NCBI GenBank assembly: GCA_040882505.1
Contig: JBBEBE010000001.1
Location: 115,228-179,227, forward strand
Source of the DNA: JBBEBE01 sp040882505
GTDB lineage: Bacteria > Bacteroidota > Rhodothermia > Balneolales > Balneolaceae
DNA length: 64,000 nucleotides
Direction: 5' to 3'
Positions within the stretch are counted from its first letter, which is position 1. Each line of letters begins with the position of its first letter. Below are positions 18,199-27,796 of this stretch, piece after piece. The translations under genes were made by a program, and so were the position numbers. The notes beneath the pieces were generated by a model. The model ran no database searches and was not told where the DNA came from. It was given only the letters and a program-made list of their open reading frames with translations.

Positions 18199-19230
18199 AT
18201 GCCACTCCGACAAGTTGAACTGGTGATTCCCGAACCGAACGACTCCCTACTGGAGACGCTCACCGAAGGAGAATTCATCCATCACTGCTGGCAAGAGGCC
18301 CTGAAAACTCCCGAGGGGGGCATCTGTCTGAACGTCCTTCTGGACGCCTCTGACACCGAACATTTTCTGGACCGGGCAGAAAAACACTTGGGACATCAGG
18401 AATCCTTCCGCCTGTTGGTTCACGCGGTAGAGGCAACCTTGCCCCGAATCAAAGAACCGGAGCCACCGGAAGAGGAGGACCCAGCCGACTCTGAACCGCT
18501 CGAACCCTGGGAGGCCCCCCTGCAGGGCGCCCGGGTCAGTCGGGAGGAGCTCTACTCGGAGATTACCGACGGCATTGATCTCAATCGGATCTACATTGCC
18601 ATGGTGGTCCTCTCGACCATCGTCGCCGCTCTGGGAGTCATTCGTGACAACACCGCTGTCGTCATCGGCGCCATGGTGATTGCCCCGTTGCTCGCCCCCA
18701 ACATCGGACTCGCCCTGGCCACCACACTGGGCGACATTGAGCTCGGTCTCAAATCCCTGAAAACCAACATCTCGGGCCTGCTGCTGGCCTTGACGATCTC
18801 TGTAGTTCTCGGATTCTTCATTGATGTGGATGCCGACGTGTATCAGATTGCAAGCCGAACCGAGGTCGCCCTCTCCGACATCGCCTTGGCCCTGGCATCG
18901 GGTGCAGCCGGTGTTCTGGCCTATACGGTCGGAATGTCTGCCGCTGTCATCGGAGTCATGGTGGCCGTCGCCCTGCTTCCTCCATTGGTTACCGCCGGTC
19001 TTCTTCTTGGAGACATGCAGCTCGAGCTTGCGCTCTACGCATCCCTTCTGCTCATGACCAACGTGATTTGTGTGAATTTGGCGGCGGTCGGTACGTTCAT
19101 CTTTCAAGGTGTACGCCCCCGGACCTGGTACGAAACCAAAACTGCCAAACAAGCAAACCGCTACGCCCTCACTCTCTGGGTCGTACTTGTGCTCGTCCTG
19201 GCCAGTATTATCTACTACGTTTGGTACTGA
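18199..19230 (+). CDS. DUF389 (TIGR00341-type) membrane protein
   Basis: A 343-residue protein with a soluble N-terminal domain of about 130 residues, rich in Pro/Glu at its end, followed by several hydrophobic helices. The family signature V-I-G-A-M-V-I-A-P-L-L-A-P is near residue 160, and later come GVMVAVALLPPLV and a final tryptophan-rich tail. The family has no established function. The start at ATG 18199 is preferred over a TTG at 18157. Its 3' end overlaps the convergent DUF3565 gene by 23 bp. Confidence 0.88.
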   Translation: MPLRQVELVIPEPNDSLLETLTEGEFIHHCWQEALKTPEGGICLNVLLDASDTEHFLDRAEKHLGHQESFRLLVHAVEATLPRIKEPEPPEEEDPADSEPLEPWEAPLQGARVSREELYSEITDGIDLNRIYIAMVVLSTIVAALGVIRDNTAVVIGAMVIAPLLAPNIGLALATTLGDIELGLKSLKTNISGLLLALTISVVLGFFIDVDADVYQIASRTEVALSDIALALASGAAGVLAYTVGMSAAVIGVMVAVALLPPLVTAGLLLGDMQLELALYASLLLMTNVICVNLAAVGTFIFQGVRPRTWYETKTAKQANRYALTLWVVLVLVLASIIYYVWY

Positions 19231-19420
19231 CCCGTCCCCGATCACACGATTTGCAGTCCAACTCCATACCGAGGTGTGACTGACGTCCGTCCGCTGTCAT
19301 GACCCACGGACGAAGCTGCCACGGTGGGTCGTGACGCACATGCTGGGTATGACCACAAGCGAGCTTGGCCACCCAATGGTTCTCTTCGTCCAGGTGGTAT
19401 CCCGTAATCGGCTGCTTCAC
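19208..19420 (-). CDS. DUF3565 small protein
   Basis: A 70-residue protein with the whole DUF3565 pattern: CGHTQHVRHDPPWQLRPWV, GRQSHLG and a closing C-K-S-C. The Cys and His residues suggest a small zinc ribbon, but this is inference. Its ATG overlaps the stop of the truncated haemoglobin gene by 4 bp, so they are co-translated. DUF3565 has no known function. Its 3' end runs 23 bp into the convergent DUF389 gene. Confidence 0.85.
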   Translation of the reverse strand: MKQPITGYHLDEENHWVAKLACGHTQHVRHDPPWQLRPWVMTADGRQSHLGMELDCKSCDRGRVSTKRSR

Positions 19421-19878
19421 AGACGTCTCAGATCTGATGGGTCCATCGGTGAGGAGCTTGACGCATCGGACGTTTCGGGTCGAACCGACTCACCGGAATC
19501 CGCTTCGGGTTCCAATGCATCGGCCATGGCCATCCGAACAGCAAATGTACCGGCGATCTGGCTGGCCATCCGCTTGGCATGGGTTGCCCGGCTCCCCTCG
19601 AAATGGTCGTCAACCGTCCGGTGGAACAGATTGACCCAGCGTGGAAAGTCCGATTTCCGGATCGGTAACGGGAAGTGTTTCTGCATCGGGCGACCTTTAA
19701 AGCGACCGGTTTGAAAGAGAAGATTGGACCAGAAATCGACCATCCGGGGAAGATGGTGATCCCAATCGATGTTGGCCACTTCGTTGAAAATAGGCCCCAG
19801 ACGTTCCTCTTCCTGAATACGGTCGTAAAAGTCGTACACCAACGTCCGGATGTCGTCATCGTTCTCGATATCTCTCAT
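19417..19878 (-). CDS. Group III truncated haemoglobin
   Basis: A 153-residue 2-over-2 globin. The family features are LGPIFNEV in the early helices, DFWSNLLFQTG, and the proximal His68 in the MQKHFPLP block. WVNLFHRTVDDHFEG and AKRMASQIAG complete the fold. The last ~30 residues are a Ser/Glu/Asp-rich tail not normally part of the domain. Group III globins bind oxygen/NO and are thought to act in nitrosative or oxygen handling. It is coupled to DUF3565 by an ATGA overlap. Confidence 0.92.
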   Translation of the reverse strand: MRDIENDDDIRTLVYDFYDRIQEEERLGPIFNEVANIDWDHHLPRMVDFWSNLLFQTGRFKGRPMQKHFPLPIRKSDFPRWVNLFHRTVDDHFEGSRATHAKRMASQIAGTFAVRMAMADALEPEADSGESVRPETSDASSSSPMDPSDLRRL

Positions 19879-20015
19879 GAACCCCTCTGAAGTCGGTGCT
19901 TCCCTTTCGATGTTTTCAATTTCCTATTTCAGCCTCTGCTGTCCGAAAACAAGATCCCGCTTTCTGGCAAACGGATCAAGCCACGAATCAGCGATTCAGG
20001 AGATTGGAGGATATG

Positions 20016-20654
20016 TCATTCACGAAGCGGATCATTTTGGTCGAGTAATCGATCGATGACTTCGCGTCCCCGATCTGTGGCGATCCCTTTGAGAAACCGA
20101 ACAAACACATGCTGGATCAATGTTGCCCGGGGATAGTCGGTGACCGGGAAGAGATCGTGGTCACTAATCAGCTGTACCTGAGCCAAAAACAGCTTGGTTA
20201 CGATATCCACATCAATATTCTCTTCAAAGTACCCCTCCCGGACACCCTCCTCGAGATTCCGGACCGTGTCCCGGTAGTTGTCCTCTTCTCGGTTCTTCCG
20301 AACCAATTGAAACACCGTTGGATAGTATCGACTGAGTTCTTCAAAAAAAATGGGGTTGACCCTGGAAAGCTCCCGGCTGGAGTCAAGCATGGTGGAAATG
20401 AGTCCTTCGACCACGTTAGAGGAGGAGTCCATGATCGCTCGCTGCTTTGCTCTCCCCTCCTGAATTCGGTGTTGAATGCATGCGTGAAGTAGCTCTTTTT
20501 TCTTCCGGTAGTGGACATAGAGCGTTTTCTTGGACATGCCCAACTCCTTGGCAATCATGTCCATAGTCACAAAGTTGATTCCATGACGCGTAAAAAGCTC
20601 CAGCGACGTCGTCAAGATTCGCTTGGCTGTCTCCGTATTGGATTCTTCACTCAT
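20016..20654 (-). CDS. TetR/AcrR-family regulator of the efflux operon
   Basis: A 212-residue repressor-type protein. The N-terminal HTH lies at about residues 8-55 (ILTTSLELFTRHG, then TMDMIAKELGMSKKTLYVHY), with an all-helical ligand/dimer domain behind it. It is the last gene of the tolC-adaptor-RND-PG0541 run, only 14 bp after the PG0541-like gene. It probably regulates the operon in which it lies through the palindromic site at 26765-26796; this is inference from position. Confidence 0.9.
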   Translation of the reverse strand: MSEESNTETAKRILTTSLELFTRHGINFVTMDMIAKELGMSKKTLYVHYRKKKELLHACIQHRIQEGRAKQRAIMDSSSNVVEGLISTMLDSSRELSRVNPIFFEELSRYYPTVFQLVRKNREEDNYRDTVRNLEEGVREGYFEENIDVDIVTKLFLAQVQLISDHDLFPVTDYPRATLIQHVFVRFLKGIATDRGREVIDRLLDQNDPLRE

Positions 20655-20668
20655 CGTGTTCTTTCTGT

Positions 20669-20962
20669 TTAAATCATACGTTCAACTCCCCAGACAAAAG
20701 CTCGAATCCCCTGCTGGCTTCCTCCCTCTTCTATGGTTTTGATTCCATCAAAGAGTGGGTCTACTTTTTCTTCCGGAAGAATAACCATAAAGGCACTATT
20801 GAGTGCCGGCCAGATGTGAGACCCCAAATGAGGTTCGCCCTTGTTGCTACCTCTCCCTTTTACATCGTCCCAACGAGTATAGCCCCGCAGGTCAAGATGG
20901 TCGAGTAGCTCGAGGACTTCATCGGACAGTATCATGTTACAAGTTATCAGAACGGATTTCAT
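20669..20962 (-). CDS. PG0541-like PII-fold transporter-associated protein
   Basis: A 97-residue protein resembling the PG0541 family of efflux-associated, PII-like small proteins. It starts KSVLITCNMILSDEVLELL, has a Gly-rich T-loop-like stretch (VKGRGSNKGEPHLGSHIW) and ends with the MVILPEEKVDPLFDGI strand/helix. It lies between the RND pump and the TetR gene. By analogy with other PII-like partners it may sense a small ligand and modulate the pump, but no function is established. Confidence 0.78.
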   Translation of the reverse strand: MKSVLITCNMILSDEVLELLDHLDLRGYTRWDDVKGRGSNKGEPHLGSHIWPALNSAFMVILPEEKVDPLFDGIKTIEEGGSQQGIRAFVWGVERMI

Positions 20963-21048
20963 GAGGAACCTCCATGTTGTTCAATGGATTCAAACGTACA
21001 ATTGATGCCGGACACCTGTCCGGTCCAGGAGACCGGGAAGCCCACTCA

Positions 21049-24000
21049 TCATGCCTCTCCTCCGACTCGTTTGGAATAGGTATAGAGAACAGGGACCAGG
21101 TACATGGTAATGAGCGTCGAGAAAAAGAGCCCTCCGATCACGGCGACCCCGAGCGGCTGCCATGATTCGGAGCCTTCTCCTGTACTCAGTGCAAGCGGAA
21201 GCATCGCCAGCATGGTGGTAAGAGCAGTCATGAGCACCGGCCGCAATCGGTTGGTCGATCCCTCTACAACAGCCGTGCGCAACGCGACACCACGCCCCTT
21301 GATGATGTTCACATAGTCTACAAGTACAATGGCGTTCTTTACTACAATCCCAATCAACAAAATCGCCGCAAGAAAGGCCATGATGCTCAGTGGAAGGTCG
21401 GTCAGTAGTAGAGCCAGAAAGACGCCGGTAAAGGAGAACGGGATTGAAAACATGATAATGAAAGGGTCTCGATAGTTCTCGAACTGGGATGCCATCACGG
21501 CGAAGACCAAAAAGAGACTCAGAAGCATGAGCATAAGGAGATCCCCGAACGCTTCTGCCTGCTCCTCGACTTCCCCGCTGAACTCCACCGAAATCGATGC
21601 AGGAATCTCCATATTGCTCACCACCTCCTCTACATCGGCCATTAGCTCGTCGTTTGTTCGCTCGAAAACATTCATGGTTACGCTCACCACTCGCTCTTGA
21701 TCGATGCGTTCGATGGAGGGGGCCGCCGATCCTTCAGAAATCGAGGCCACTTCGATCAATCGTACATACCCTCCATCCGGCAACCGAATAGGCAGCTGCT
21801 CGAGTTGTGAAACACGAACCCGTTCCTCTTCAGGAATCTGCACTCGAATATCATACTCCTCTCCCTCTTCCCGGTAACGAGAGGCGATACTCCCCTGAAT
21901 AGCCGTACGAACGGTCTGTGCTACTGTCGATGTGTTGATCCCCAGTTGAGCCATTTTTCCTCGGTCGGGAGTCACCACCATCTCCGGCCGCTCCGGGCTC
22001 ACCGACACTTCGACGTTCACGGCTCCCTCGATCTCACGGACTCGGTCAGATAACTCGTAGGCCAGCGGAAGAGAAAGGTCCAGATCGTTGCTTCGAAGTT
22101 GAAGATCGATCGCTGCATCCCCCCCCATTCCCGACCCTCCCTCGGTCACCTGATAGGAGTAGAGCCCAGGAGTTCCAGCCACATGGCGACGGATCTGCTC
22201 CCCCATTTCGAAAATGGAACGATCTCGCTCGGTTTTGGAAACAAACCTCAACGTAAAGGTGGTCATATGTGTCCCCTGCTCGCTAAAGAGACTGGCAATC
22301 CCCCCCTCGTCATCAATTCCGGTATCGGACTGAATGGTCATCAGATCCTCACCGAAGGTCTCTCGCAACCACACTTCCATCTGATTGGTCGTTTGTAGTG
22401 TCTCCTCGAGACGCTGACCGGAATCGAATTCCAGTGTAACACTCACCTGTCCGTCATCGGTGACCGGAATGAATTCGGTTCCGAGCATCGGAATGATTGC
22501 CAGCGATCCAAGAAAAATTGCCAGTGACAGAGCAATGGTGGTTTTACGCCATGCCAGAACCCTGATCAGGCTCAATTTATACGTACGGGTAAGCCCTTCA
22601 AGCAGGTTTCGGATCGGACGAGTCACCACGGTAAATCGTCGATCGGTCTGTTCCTGTTCGCCTTGAGGTTTGAGCCATCGGGAAGCGAGCATGGGAATGA
22701 GTGAAATGGCCGCAAAGGTAGAGACCACGACCGTCAAAGAGACCAGCATACCGATCGAGGAGAACATGATGCCGGCTATCCCGGTGAGAAAGACCAGTGG
22801 AAGAAAGACAGCGACCACGGTGAGCGTGGTGGCAAAGACCGCCAACCCCACCTCCGAGGTTCCGTAAATGGCCGCCTCGGTCACCCGGCTTCCCTCTTCG
22901 ATCTTCGACGTAATATTCTCCAGAATGACGATCGCATCATCGACCACCATCCCGAGAGCAATCGCCAACGAGGAGAGAGTGATCATATTCAGTGTATTCC
23001 CGGAAACATCGAGAAATATGAAAGCTCCGATCAGCGAAAAAGGAAGCGCCGAAGCGACGATGAACGTCGCCGTAAGACGCCGCAAGAAGAAGAGCACGAC
23101 CAGGACCACAAAAACGGCTCCAGCGATCAGTGCCGATGTGAGGTTGTTCACCGCATTCATGATGAACTCCGACCCGTCATTGATCACATGAAACTCCACA
23201 TCCTCCGGAAGGTGATCCAACTCCTGATTGATCACCGAGAGCGCCTCTTCGGCCACCGACACCGTGTTGGCATCACTCTGTTTCTGGACCATAATCATAG
23301 CTCCTTGATTCTGATTGACCCGTACCACACGAGTCTGATCCCGAAACCCGTCCCGAATACGTGCCACATCGCGAAGATGGATGGATTGCCCGTCGATATT
23401 TCCCAGTACCACCTGCTCGAGATCGTATACACTGTCAAACTCGCCCGGGACCCGAACGTTGTAGTCAAGCATCCCCATCTTCAGATTTCCGGCTGGTGTA
23501 TTCACGTTCTCGGCAGCCAGAATTGTATGGATCGAGACCAAGTCCAATCCGTATGCCTCCAGCTTGGCCGGATCGACCTCTACCTGAATTTCGCGAACCG
23601 GCCCACCACCCACGATTACGGTCCCGACTCCCGGCATCCGGCGAATTCGGTCGCCGATCTGGGTATCGATGAGCTCTTGAATCTCAAAGTAGGATTCCTC
23701 GGCCGTGAAGGCGCCTATAACAACCGGGAAGAGTCCTGTGTCTATTTTGAAGATCGTGGGGAATTCTGCCCCGTCAGGAAGATCTTGACGAACCAATTCA
23801 AGTTGGTCACGAACGTCGTTGGTCGCCACATCCAGATTGGATCCCCAGTCAAACTCCAGTGTAATGAGCGATACGTTGTCCTCCGAGGTCGAGGTGATCT
23901 CCTTGATATCCGAGACCGTGGAAAGAACCTGCTCGAGTGGCTCGGTCAAATTTGTCTCGACATCCTCGGCTCCAGCTCCTGGATAGGAGGTAATCACCGA

Positions 24001-24135
24001 AATGATCGGTGGTTCGATCTCCGGATAGAGATCGACAGGCAGACGTAAGAGGGAGACCAGCCCCAGCAGAAAGATGGCAACAAAGATCATGGTCGTTGTT
24101 ATCGGTTTTTCGACGGCCAGCTTGGGAATGTTCAT
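21049..24135 (-). CDS. RND multidrug efflux permease (HAE1/AcrB family)
   Basis: A 1028-residue inner-membrane proton-driven pump of normal family length. It has the N-terminal helix (KPITTTMIFVAIFLLGLVSL), two periplasmic loops and about twelve membrane segments. The proton-relay pair is in GMVVDDAIVILEN, and the second half carries GIVVKNAIVLVDY. It is encoded after its adaptor and outer-membrane channel (24190-26670), so a complete tripartite system is present. Substrates cannot be predicted; the lack of metal-site Met/His clusters argues for HAE1 rather than CusA. Confidence 0.96.
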   Translation of the reverse strand: MNIPKLAVEKPITTTMIFVAIFLLGLVSLLRLPVDLYPEIEPPIISVITSYPGAGAEDVETNLTEPLEQVLSTVSDIKEITSTSEDNVSLITLEFDWGSNLDVATNDVRDQLELVRQDLPDGAEFPTIFKIDTGLFPVVIGAFTAEESYFEIQELIDTQIGDRIRRMPGVGTVIVGGGPVREIQVEVDPAKLEAYGLDLVSIHTILAAENVNTPAGNLKMGMLDYNVRVPGEFDSVYDLEQVVLGNIDGQSIHLRDVARIRDGFRDQTRVVRVNQNQGAMIMVQKQSDANTVSVAEEALSVINQELDHLPEDVEFHVINDGSEFIMNAVNNLTSALIAGAVFVVLVVLFFLRRLTATFIVASALPFSLIGAFIFLDVSGNTLNMITLSSLAIALGMVVDDAIVILENITSKIEEGSRVTEAAIYGTSEVGLAVFATTLTVVAVFLPLVFLTGIAGIMFSSIGMLVSLTVVVSTFAAISLIPMLASRWLKPQGEQEQTDRRFTVVTRPIRNLLEGLTRTYKLSLIRVLAWRKTTIALSLAIFLGSLAIIPMLGTEFIPVTDDGQVSVTLEFDSGQRLEETLQTTNQMEVWLRETFGEDLMTIQSDTGIDDEGGIASLFSEQGTHMTTFTLRFVSKTERDRSIFEMGEQIRRHVAGTPGLYSYQVTEGGSGMGGDAAIDLQLRSNDLDLSLPLAYELSDRVREIEGAVNVEVSVSPERPEMVVTPDRGKMAQLGINTSTVAQTVRTAIQGSIASRYREEGEEYDIRVQIPEEERVRVSQLEQLPIRLPDGGYVRLIEVASISEGSAAPSIERIDQERVVSVTMNVFERTNDELMADVEEVVSNMEIPASISVEFSGEVEEQAEAFGDLLMLMLLSLFLVFAVMASQFENYRDPFIIMFSIPFSFTGVFLALLLTDLPLSIMAFLAAILLIGIVVKNAIVLVDYVNIIKGRGVALRTAVVEGSTNRLRPVLMTALTTMLAMLPLALSTGEGSESWQPLGVAVIGGLFFSTLITMYLVPVLYTYSKRVGGEA

Positions 24136-24189
24136 ATCAATCTACTCCGATTCTTCGATTTCAACTGTTTGAAAGTATGGGCACAATGG

Positions 24190-25296
24190 CTACTCGTTGG
24201 CCGGACTCTCTGCGTCGAACCGGGCCGTCTCGACCTGCATTCCGTTCTCCAGTCGCTGTTTCCCCTTCACCACTACAAACGCGCCTTCGGACAATCCCTC
24301 CTCAATCAAAACCAAATCATCCATACGCGGTCCGACGCTTACAACTTGACGGATTGCCTCTCCATCCTCGGTGACGTAAAAAAGTACATCCTGTGCATTG
24401 GAACTTGTCCCCCGCAGCAACGCAGCTCTGGGGATCGCGATTCCTTCCACCGTTTGCAGATGAAACCCGACCCGGGAAAACTGTCCCGGACGAAGGAGGT
24501 TCGAATCGTTGTCAATCCGGATTTCTACCCGTGCCGTTCGATTGGAGGGATCCACCGTCGGAAAAATTCGGTGGATGATGCTTTGATACAGATCTCCGGG
24601 ATATGCATCGACCCTTACGTCAACGGAGTCCCCCTTCTGCAGAAACCGAAGATGCGACTCATTGACATTGATGATCAGCTTGAGTGGATCCATCTCGACG
24701 AGTTGCAGGATACCGGGGGCACCGAACTCGGTCGGTGCTGCAGAATAGAGCTCCCCCTCCTCAAACCACTTTTCGGATACGATACCTGCATGAGGAGCCC
24801 GAAAGAGGGTATTCTCCTCGAGTACCTCCAGATTGACACCGGCTTGATCCAGGTCACTTTTGGCCATTTCGACTTGTTGGCGGGTCACAGCTCCCTCTTC
24901 GGCAAGTGGCAGAAGGCGCTCGTACTCTCGCTTGGCGGTTTCATGGGCAATGCGGGCCTGACGAAGCTGATTCTCCTCCATTCGGAAGAGCGGGTCTCCG
25001 ACAGCCACCCGGTCCCCTTCTTCCACAAAAATCTCCTCGATTCGTGCAGGGGCGTTGGATCCGGCATTCACAACACGATTCGCCACCAGGGTCCCCGTGT
25101 AGGTGACTTTCTGTCGAATGGATTGATGGTCGGCCCGAACACCTTCGACCACAATCGGATCGCTTGTCTCATTTTCGGAAGTTGACTCTTTGCTACCGCA
25201 TCCCTGCAACAGACACAGGCTCATCACAACGACAAACAGGGCTATTGGATGGACACGTAAACGAAATCGTTGAATAGTATGTATCAATGAGTTCAT
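24190..25296 (-). CDS. RND efflux periplasmic adaptor lipoprotein
   Basis: A 368-residue membrane-fusion protein. The N-terminus has a hydrophobic stretch ending in the lipobox LLQGC, so it should be lipid-anchored. It then shows the barrel/lipoyl half (GTLVANRVVNAGSNAPARIEE), a helical hairpin (RIAHETAKREYERLLPLAEEG) and a C-terminal barrel (IPRAALLRG). It links the RND pump downstream (54 bp away) with the TolC-like channel upstream (9 bp away). Confidence 0.94.
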   Translation of the reverse strand: MNSLIHTIQRFRLRVHPIALFVVVMSLCLLQGCGSKESTSENETSDPIVVEGVRADHQSIRQKVTYTGTLVANRVVNAGSNAPARIEEIFVEEGDRVAVGDPLFRMEENQLRQARIAHETAKREYERLLPLAEEGAVTRQQVEMAKSDLDQAGVNLEVLEENTLFRAPHAGIVSEKWFEEGELYSAAPTEFGAPGILQLVEMDPLKLIINVNESHLRFLQKGDSVDVRVDAYPGDLYQSIIHRIFPTVDPSNRTARVEIRIDNDSNLLRPGQFSRVGFHLQTVEGIAIPRAALLRGTSSNAQDVLFYVTEDGEAIRQVVSVGPRMDDLVLIEEGLSEGAFVVVKGKQRLENGMQVETARFDAESPANE

Positions 25297-25305
25297 CAGT
25301 AGGTT

Positions 25306-26670
25306 CTACTTGGTTCCGGCCAATTCTCCCTGAAGTTGCTCCAGAGTGATCATGGCGAGTTGATAGTCAAAATAAGCTTGAAGGCTGTTGAGCTGGCTGT
25401 TCGCGTAAGAGAGTTCGGCATCGTTGATTTCCAACTGCGTACCAACGCCCTGCTCGAATCGCAATCGTGAGAGTTCGTAGGCTCGCTGTGACTGGATTTG
25501 TGCCCGATCAGCTGCTTTTATTCGGCGGGAAATCTGTTCCAAACGGTTTGTCACAGTTGCCAGTTCGGTTTGGAGCGACTCTTCGGCGGCCCGCTTCTGT
25601 TCGTCCACCTGACGCCGTGCGATCTCTGCCTGGGTAATTCGCTCTCGTCGACTATTCCCCGCAAAGAGTGGAATTTGAACGCTGAGCCCGACCGCTGCAG
25701 TCTTGACCCAGTCGTAATCGCCAAATTGGTACGTATCACTCTCTGTAAGCAGCTGATAATTCCCGAACGCCGACAAGGTTGGATGGAGCGACGCACGCTC
25801 CATGTCGATGGAGGTTTCGGCCAGTTGGATCTGACGGTTAAGAAGCTGAAGCTGCGTATTCCCGGTTTTGAGAGACTCATAGAGCCGATCCCGATCTTCA
25901 CTGAATGTGTAAACCTGCGTCGGCTCCAATTCACCTTCGATCCGGATATTTCCCCAATCCGTAATGCCCAGGATGTTTTTAAATTGCAAAACAGAGGTCT
26001 TCAGATCGTCCTCCATTTGAATGAGTTCAGGCTTCAGATTTTCCAGCTGAACCTCGGCAACCAACAGATCATACTCAGTAGCCAGGCCACGTTCGTGCTG
26101 CGAATGCGCCGTTTCGAGTTGCTTTTTTGCATTCTCCACTCGTTGTCGGGTAACCCGTAAAAGCTCTTCGGACATCATGATCGTATGAAATGCCCGCTTC
26201 ACATCGGCAATCACCGAATTTCGAGTATCACGAAGATTCACTCGGGAAAGATCCCGACTTCGTGCGGCCGTCTCTCGTGCCAGTGTCAGCTGCCGGGAAT
26301 AGATCGGCAACGTGGCATTTACTCCGGCCTGATAGGAGTTGTTCGACCCGACCTCAATGGATCCGGATCCGCCACCACCTCCCGGGAAATTCATCCCGTC
26401 CCCTAGGAAGATGACCGGTTTCTTTACATTCCGTGTGTATTGGCCACTGATGGATACCTCCGGGAAAAAAGCACCAATCGCCTCTTGGTATCCCGATTCA
26501 GAGGTATCCAGATCGTATTCGGAAATCCGGATCTCCCGGTTGTTTTCGAGGGCCAACTCGACAGCGCGATCCAAATCAATCACCTCGGTCTCTCCCTGCG
26601 CCACTGCAACGGGTGTAGCAGCTAGCAATGAGAAAAGAAGCACCAAGTGTCCCGTGCGTTGAAGGTTCAT
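25306..26670 (-). CDS. TolC-family outer-membrane efflux protein
   Basis: A 454-residue channel protein with a signal peptide (cleavage near AVAQ-GE, about residue 25). Two tandem OEP repeats follow: IDLDRAVELALENNREIRI, long coiled helices, and the second repeat with AELSYANSQLNSLQAYFDYQLA. It is the first gene of the efflux operon, 9 bp ahead of the adaptor. A promoter with inverted repeats lies about 100-150 bp upstream. Confidence 0.94.
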   Translation of the reverse strand: MNLQRTGHLVLLFSLLAATPVAVAQGETEVIDLDRAVELALENNREIRISEYDLDTSESGYQEAIGAFFPEVSISGQYTRNVKKPVIFLGDGMNFPGGGGGSGSIEVGSNNSYQAGVNATLPIYSRQLTLARETAARSRDLSRVNLRDTRNSVIADVKRAFHTIMMSEELLRVTRQRVENAKKQLETAHSQHERGLATEYDLLVAEVQLENLKPELIQMEDDLKTSVLQFKNILGITDWGNIRIEGELEPTQVYTFSEDRDRLYESLKTGNTQLQLLNRQIQLAETSIDMERASLHPTLSAFGNYQLLTESDTYQFGDYDWVKTAAVGLSVQIPLFAGNSRRERITQAEIARRQVDEQKRAAEESLQTELATVTNRLEQISRRIKAADRAQIQSQRAYELSRLRFEQGVGTQLEINDAELSYANSQLNSLQAYFDYQLAMITLEQLQGELAGTK

Positions 26671-26755
26671 CGGATGATTTATTTCGGTTTGTGTTCGAAG
26701 AAAAAGACCCTTCGTTTCACCGAAAGGCCCATGTGTGATTCATCACCTTGTGGAT

Positions 26756-26819
26756 TCTCACATGTTGGAAACTTAAGATACGTTTATAGTTTCCAAAGTG
26801 TCAACACATCTCTGTGAGA
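26756..26819 (-). promoter_or_regulatory. Promoter and probable operator of the RND efflux operon
   Basis: The arms TTGGAAACT (26765-26773) and AGTTTCCAA (26788-26796) form a perfect 9-bp inverted repeat with a 14-base spacer. A second pair, TCTCACA (26756-26762) and TGTGAGA (26813-26819), flanks it. On the minus strand a TTGACA (26799-26804) is followed after 18 bp by TATCTT (26775-26780), facing tolC, so the inner repeat covers the spacer and -10 region. This is what a TetR-type operator would look like; binding by the operon's TetR is inferred. Confidence 0.6.
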
Positions 26820-27019
26820 AATTTGTCAGCCCTGTACAGGGTTTCCCTACACACATCTCCGCTGCATCCCCGCATCAATGACCACGGTTTTATGCGTACT
26901 TGCATACAGAATGATCAAGAGATGCGACGTCTGCGCGAATCAGAACGAGTCTGAACGGGTTGAACCACAAGAATCGGCGTTTGTCGTCTTCGAAATAATC
27001 TGAATACCAGGAGAACATC

Positions 27020-27766
27020 ATGGATACGCTAAAAAACAAAGTGGCCATCATTACCGGTGCAGCATCCGGAATCGGAGAAGCAACAGCGTTACTTTTTGCA
27101 CGAGAAGGGGCCAAGGTGGTGGTCTCCGATATCAACAGCGAGGCGGGAAAAGCGGTCGTCGAGGAGATCGAGAATCGGGACGGGGAGGCCATCTTTGTCA
27201 AGGCCGACACGGCCAGTGAATCGGACAACAAAAAACTGGTTCAAGCGGCCATCGACAAGTTCGGAACCCTCGATATAGCCGTGAACAATGCCGGTATTGG
27301 CGGACCCCTGGCCGAGACGGCCGACTATCCGAGTGACGGGTGGGAAAAGGTGATCGGCATCAATCTGTCGGGCGTCTTTTACGGCCTGAAAGCTCAGATT
27401 CCAGCCATGAAGAACGGAGGAAGCATTATCAATGTCTCCTCCATTTTGGGACAAGTAGGAACCGCCAACTCTCCAGCCTACGTCGCAGCCAAGCACGGAG
27501 TGGTCGGGCTCACCAAAACGGCGGCCATCGAATACGCCAAGAAGGGCATCCGAATCAACGCTGTGGGACCGGGATATATCAAAACTCCCTTGGTAGAAAA
27601 TGCACTGGACAGCGAAGCCCTGAAAATGCTTGCCGGACTGCATCCGATCGGACGGTTGGGTGAATCAAACGAAGTCGCAGAGCTTTTTCTCTGGCTCGCC
27701 TCCGGAAAGTCCTCGTTTGTGACCGGTTCGTACTACGCTGTCGATGGTGGGTATCTGGCGCAATAA
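27020..27766 (+). CDS. Short-chain dehydrogenase/reductase
   Basis: A 248-residue classical SDR. The cofactor motif TGAASGIG is near residue 13, an acidic residue follows strand 2 (VSDIN, suggesting NAD preference), then NNAG, and the catalytic Ser (INVSS), Tyr and Lys (YVAAK). It ends with GSYYAVDGG, as in glucose-1-dehydrogenase-like oxidoreductases. The substrate is unknown. A Shine-Dalgarno (AGGAGA) sits just before the ATG. It diverges from the efflux operon across about 350 bp and may share its regulatory region. Confidence 0.92.
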   Translation: MDTLKNKVAIITGAASGIGEATALLFAREGAKVVVSDINSEAGKAVVEEIENRDGEAIFVKADTASESDNKKLVQAAIDKFGTLDIAVNNAGIGGPLAETADYPSDGWEKVIGINLSGVFYGLKAQIPAMKNGGSIINVSSILGQVGTANSPAYVAAKHGVVGLTKTAAIEYAKKGIRINAVGPGYIKTPLVENALDSEALKMLAGLHPIGRLGESNEVAELFLWLASGKSSFVTGSYYAVDGGYLAQ

Positions 27767-27796
27767 CCGACTGACTGACTCTGGATGATCGATGAA

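Noticed and set aside
26941..26980. CGGGTTGAACC near 26.95 kb as a partial copy of the 49-bp repeat
   Set aside because: Only about ten bases match, which is within chance; the rest of the repeat is absent.
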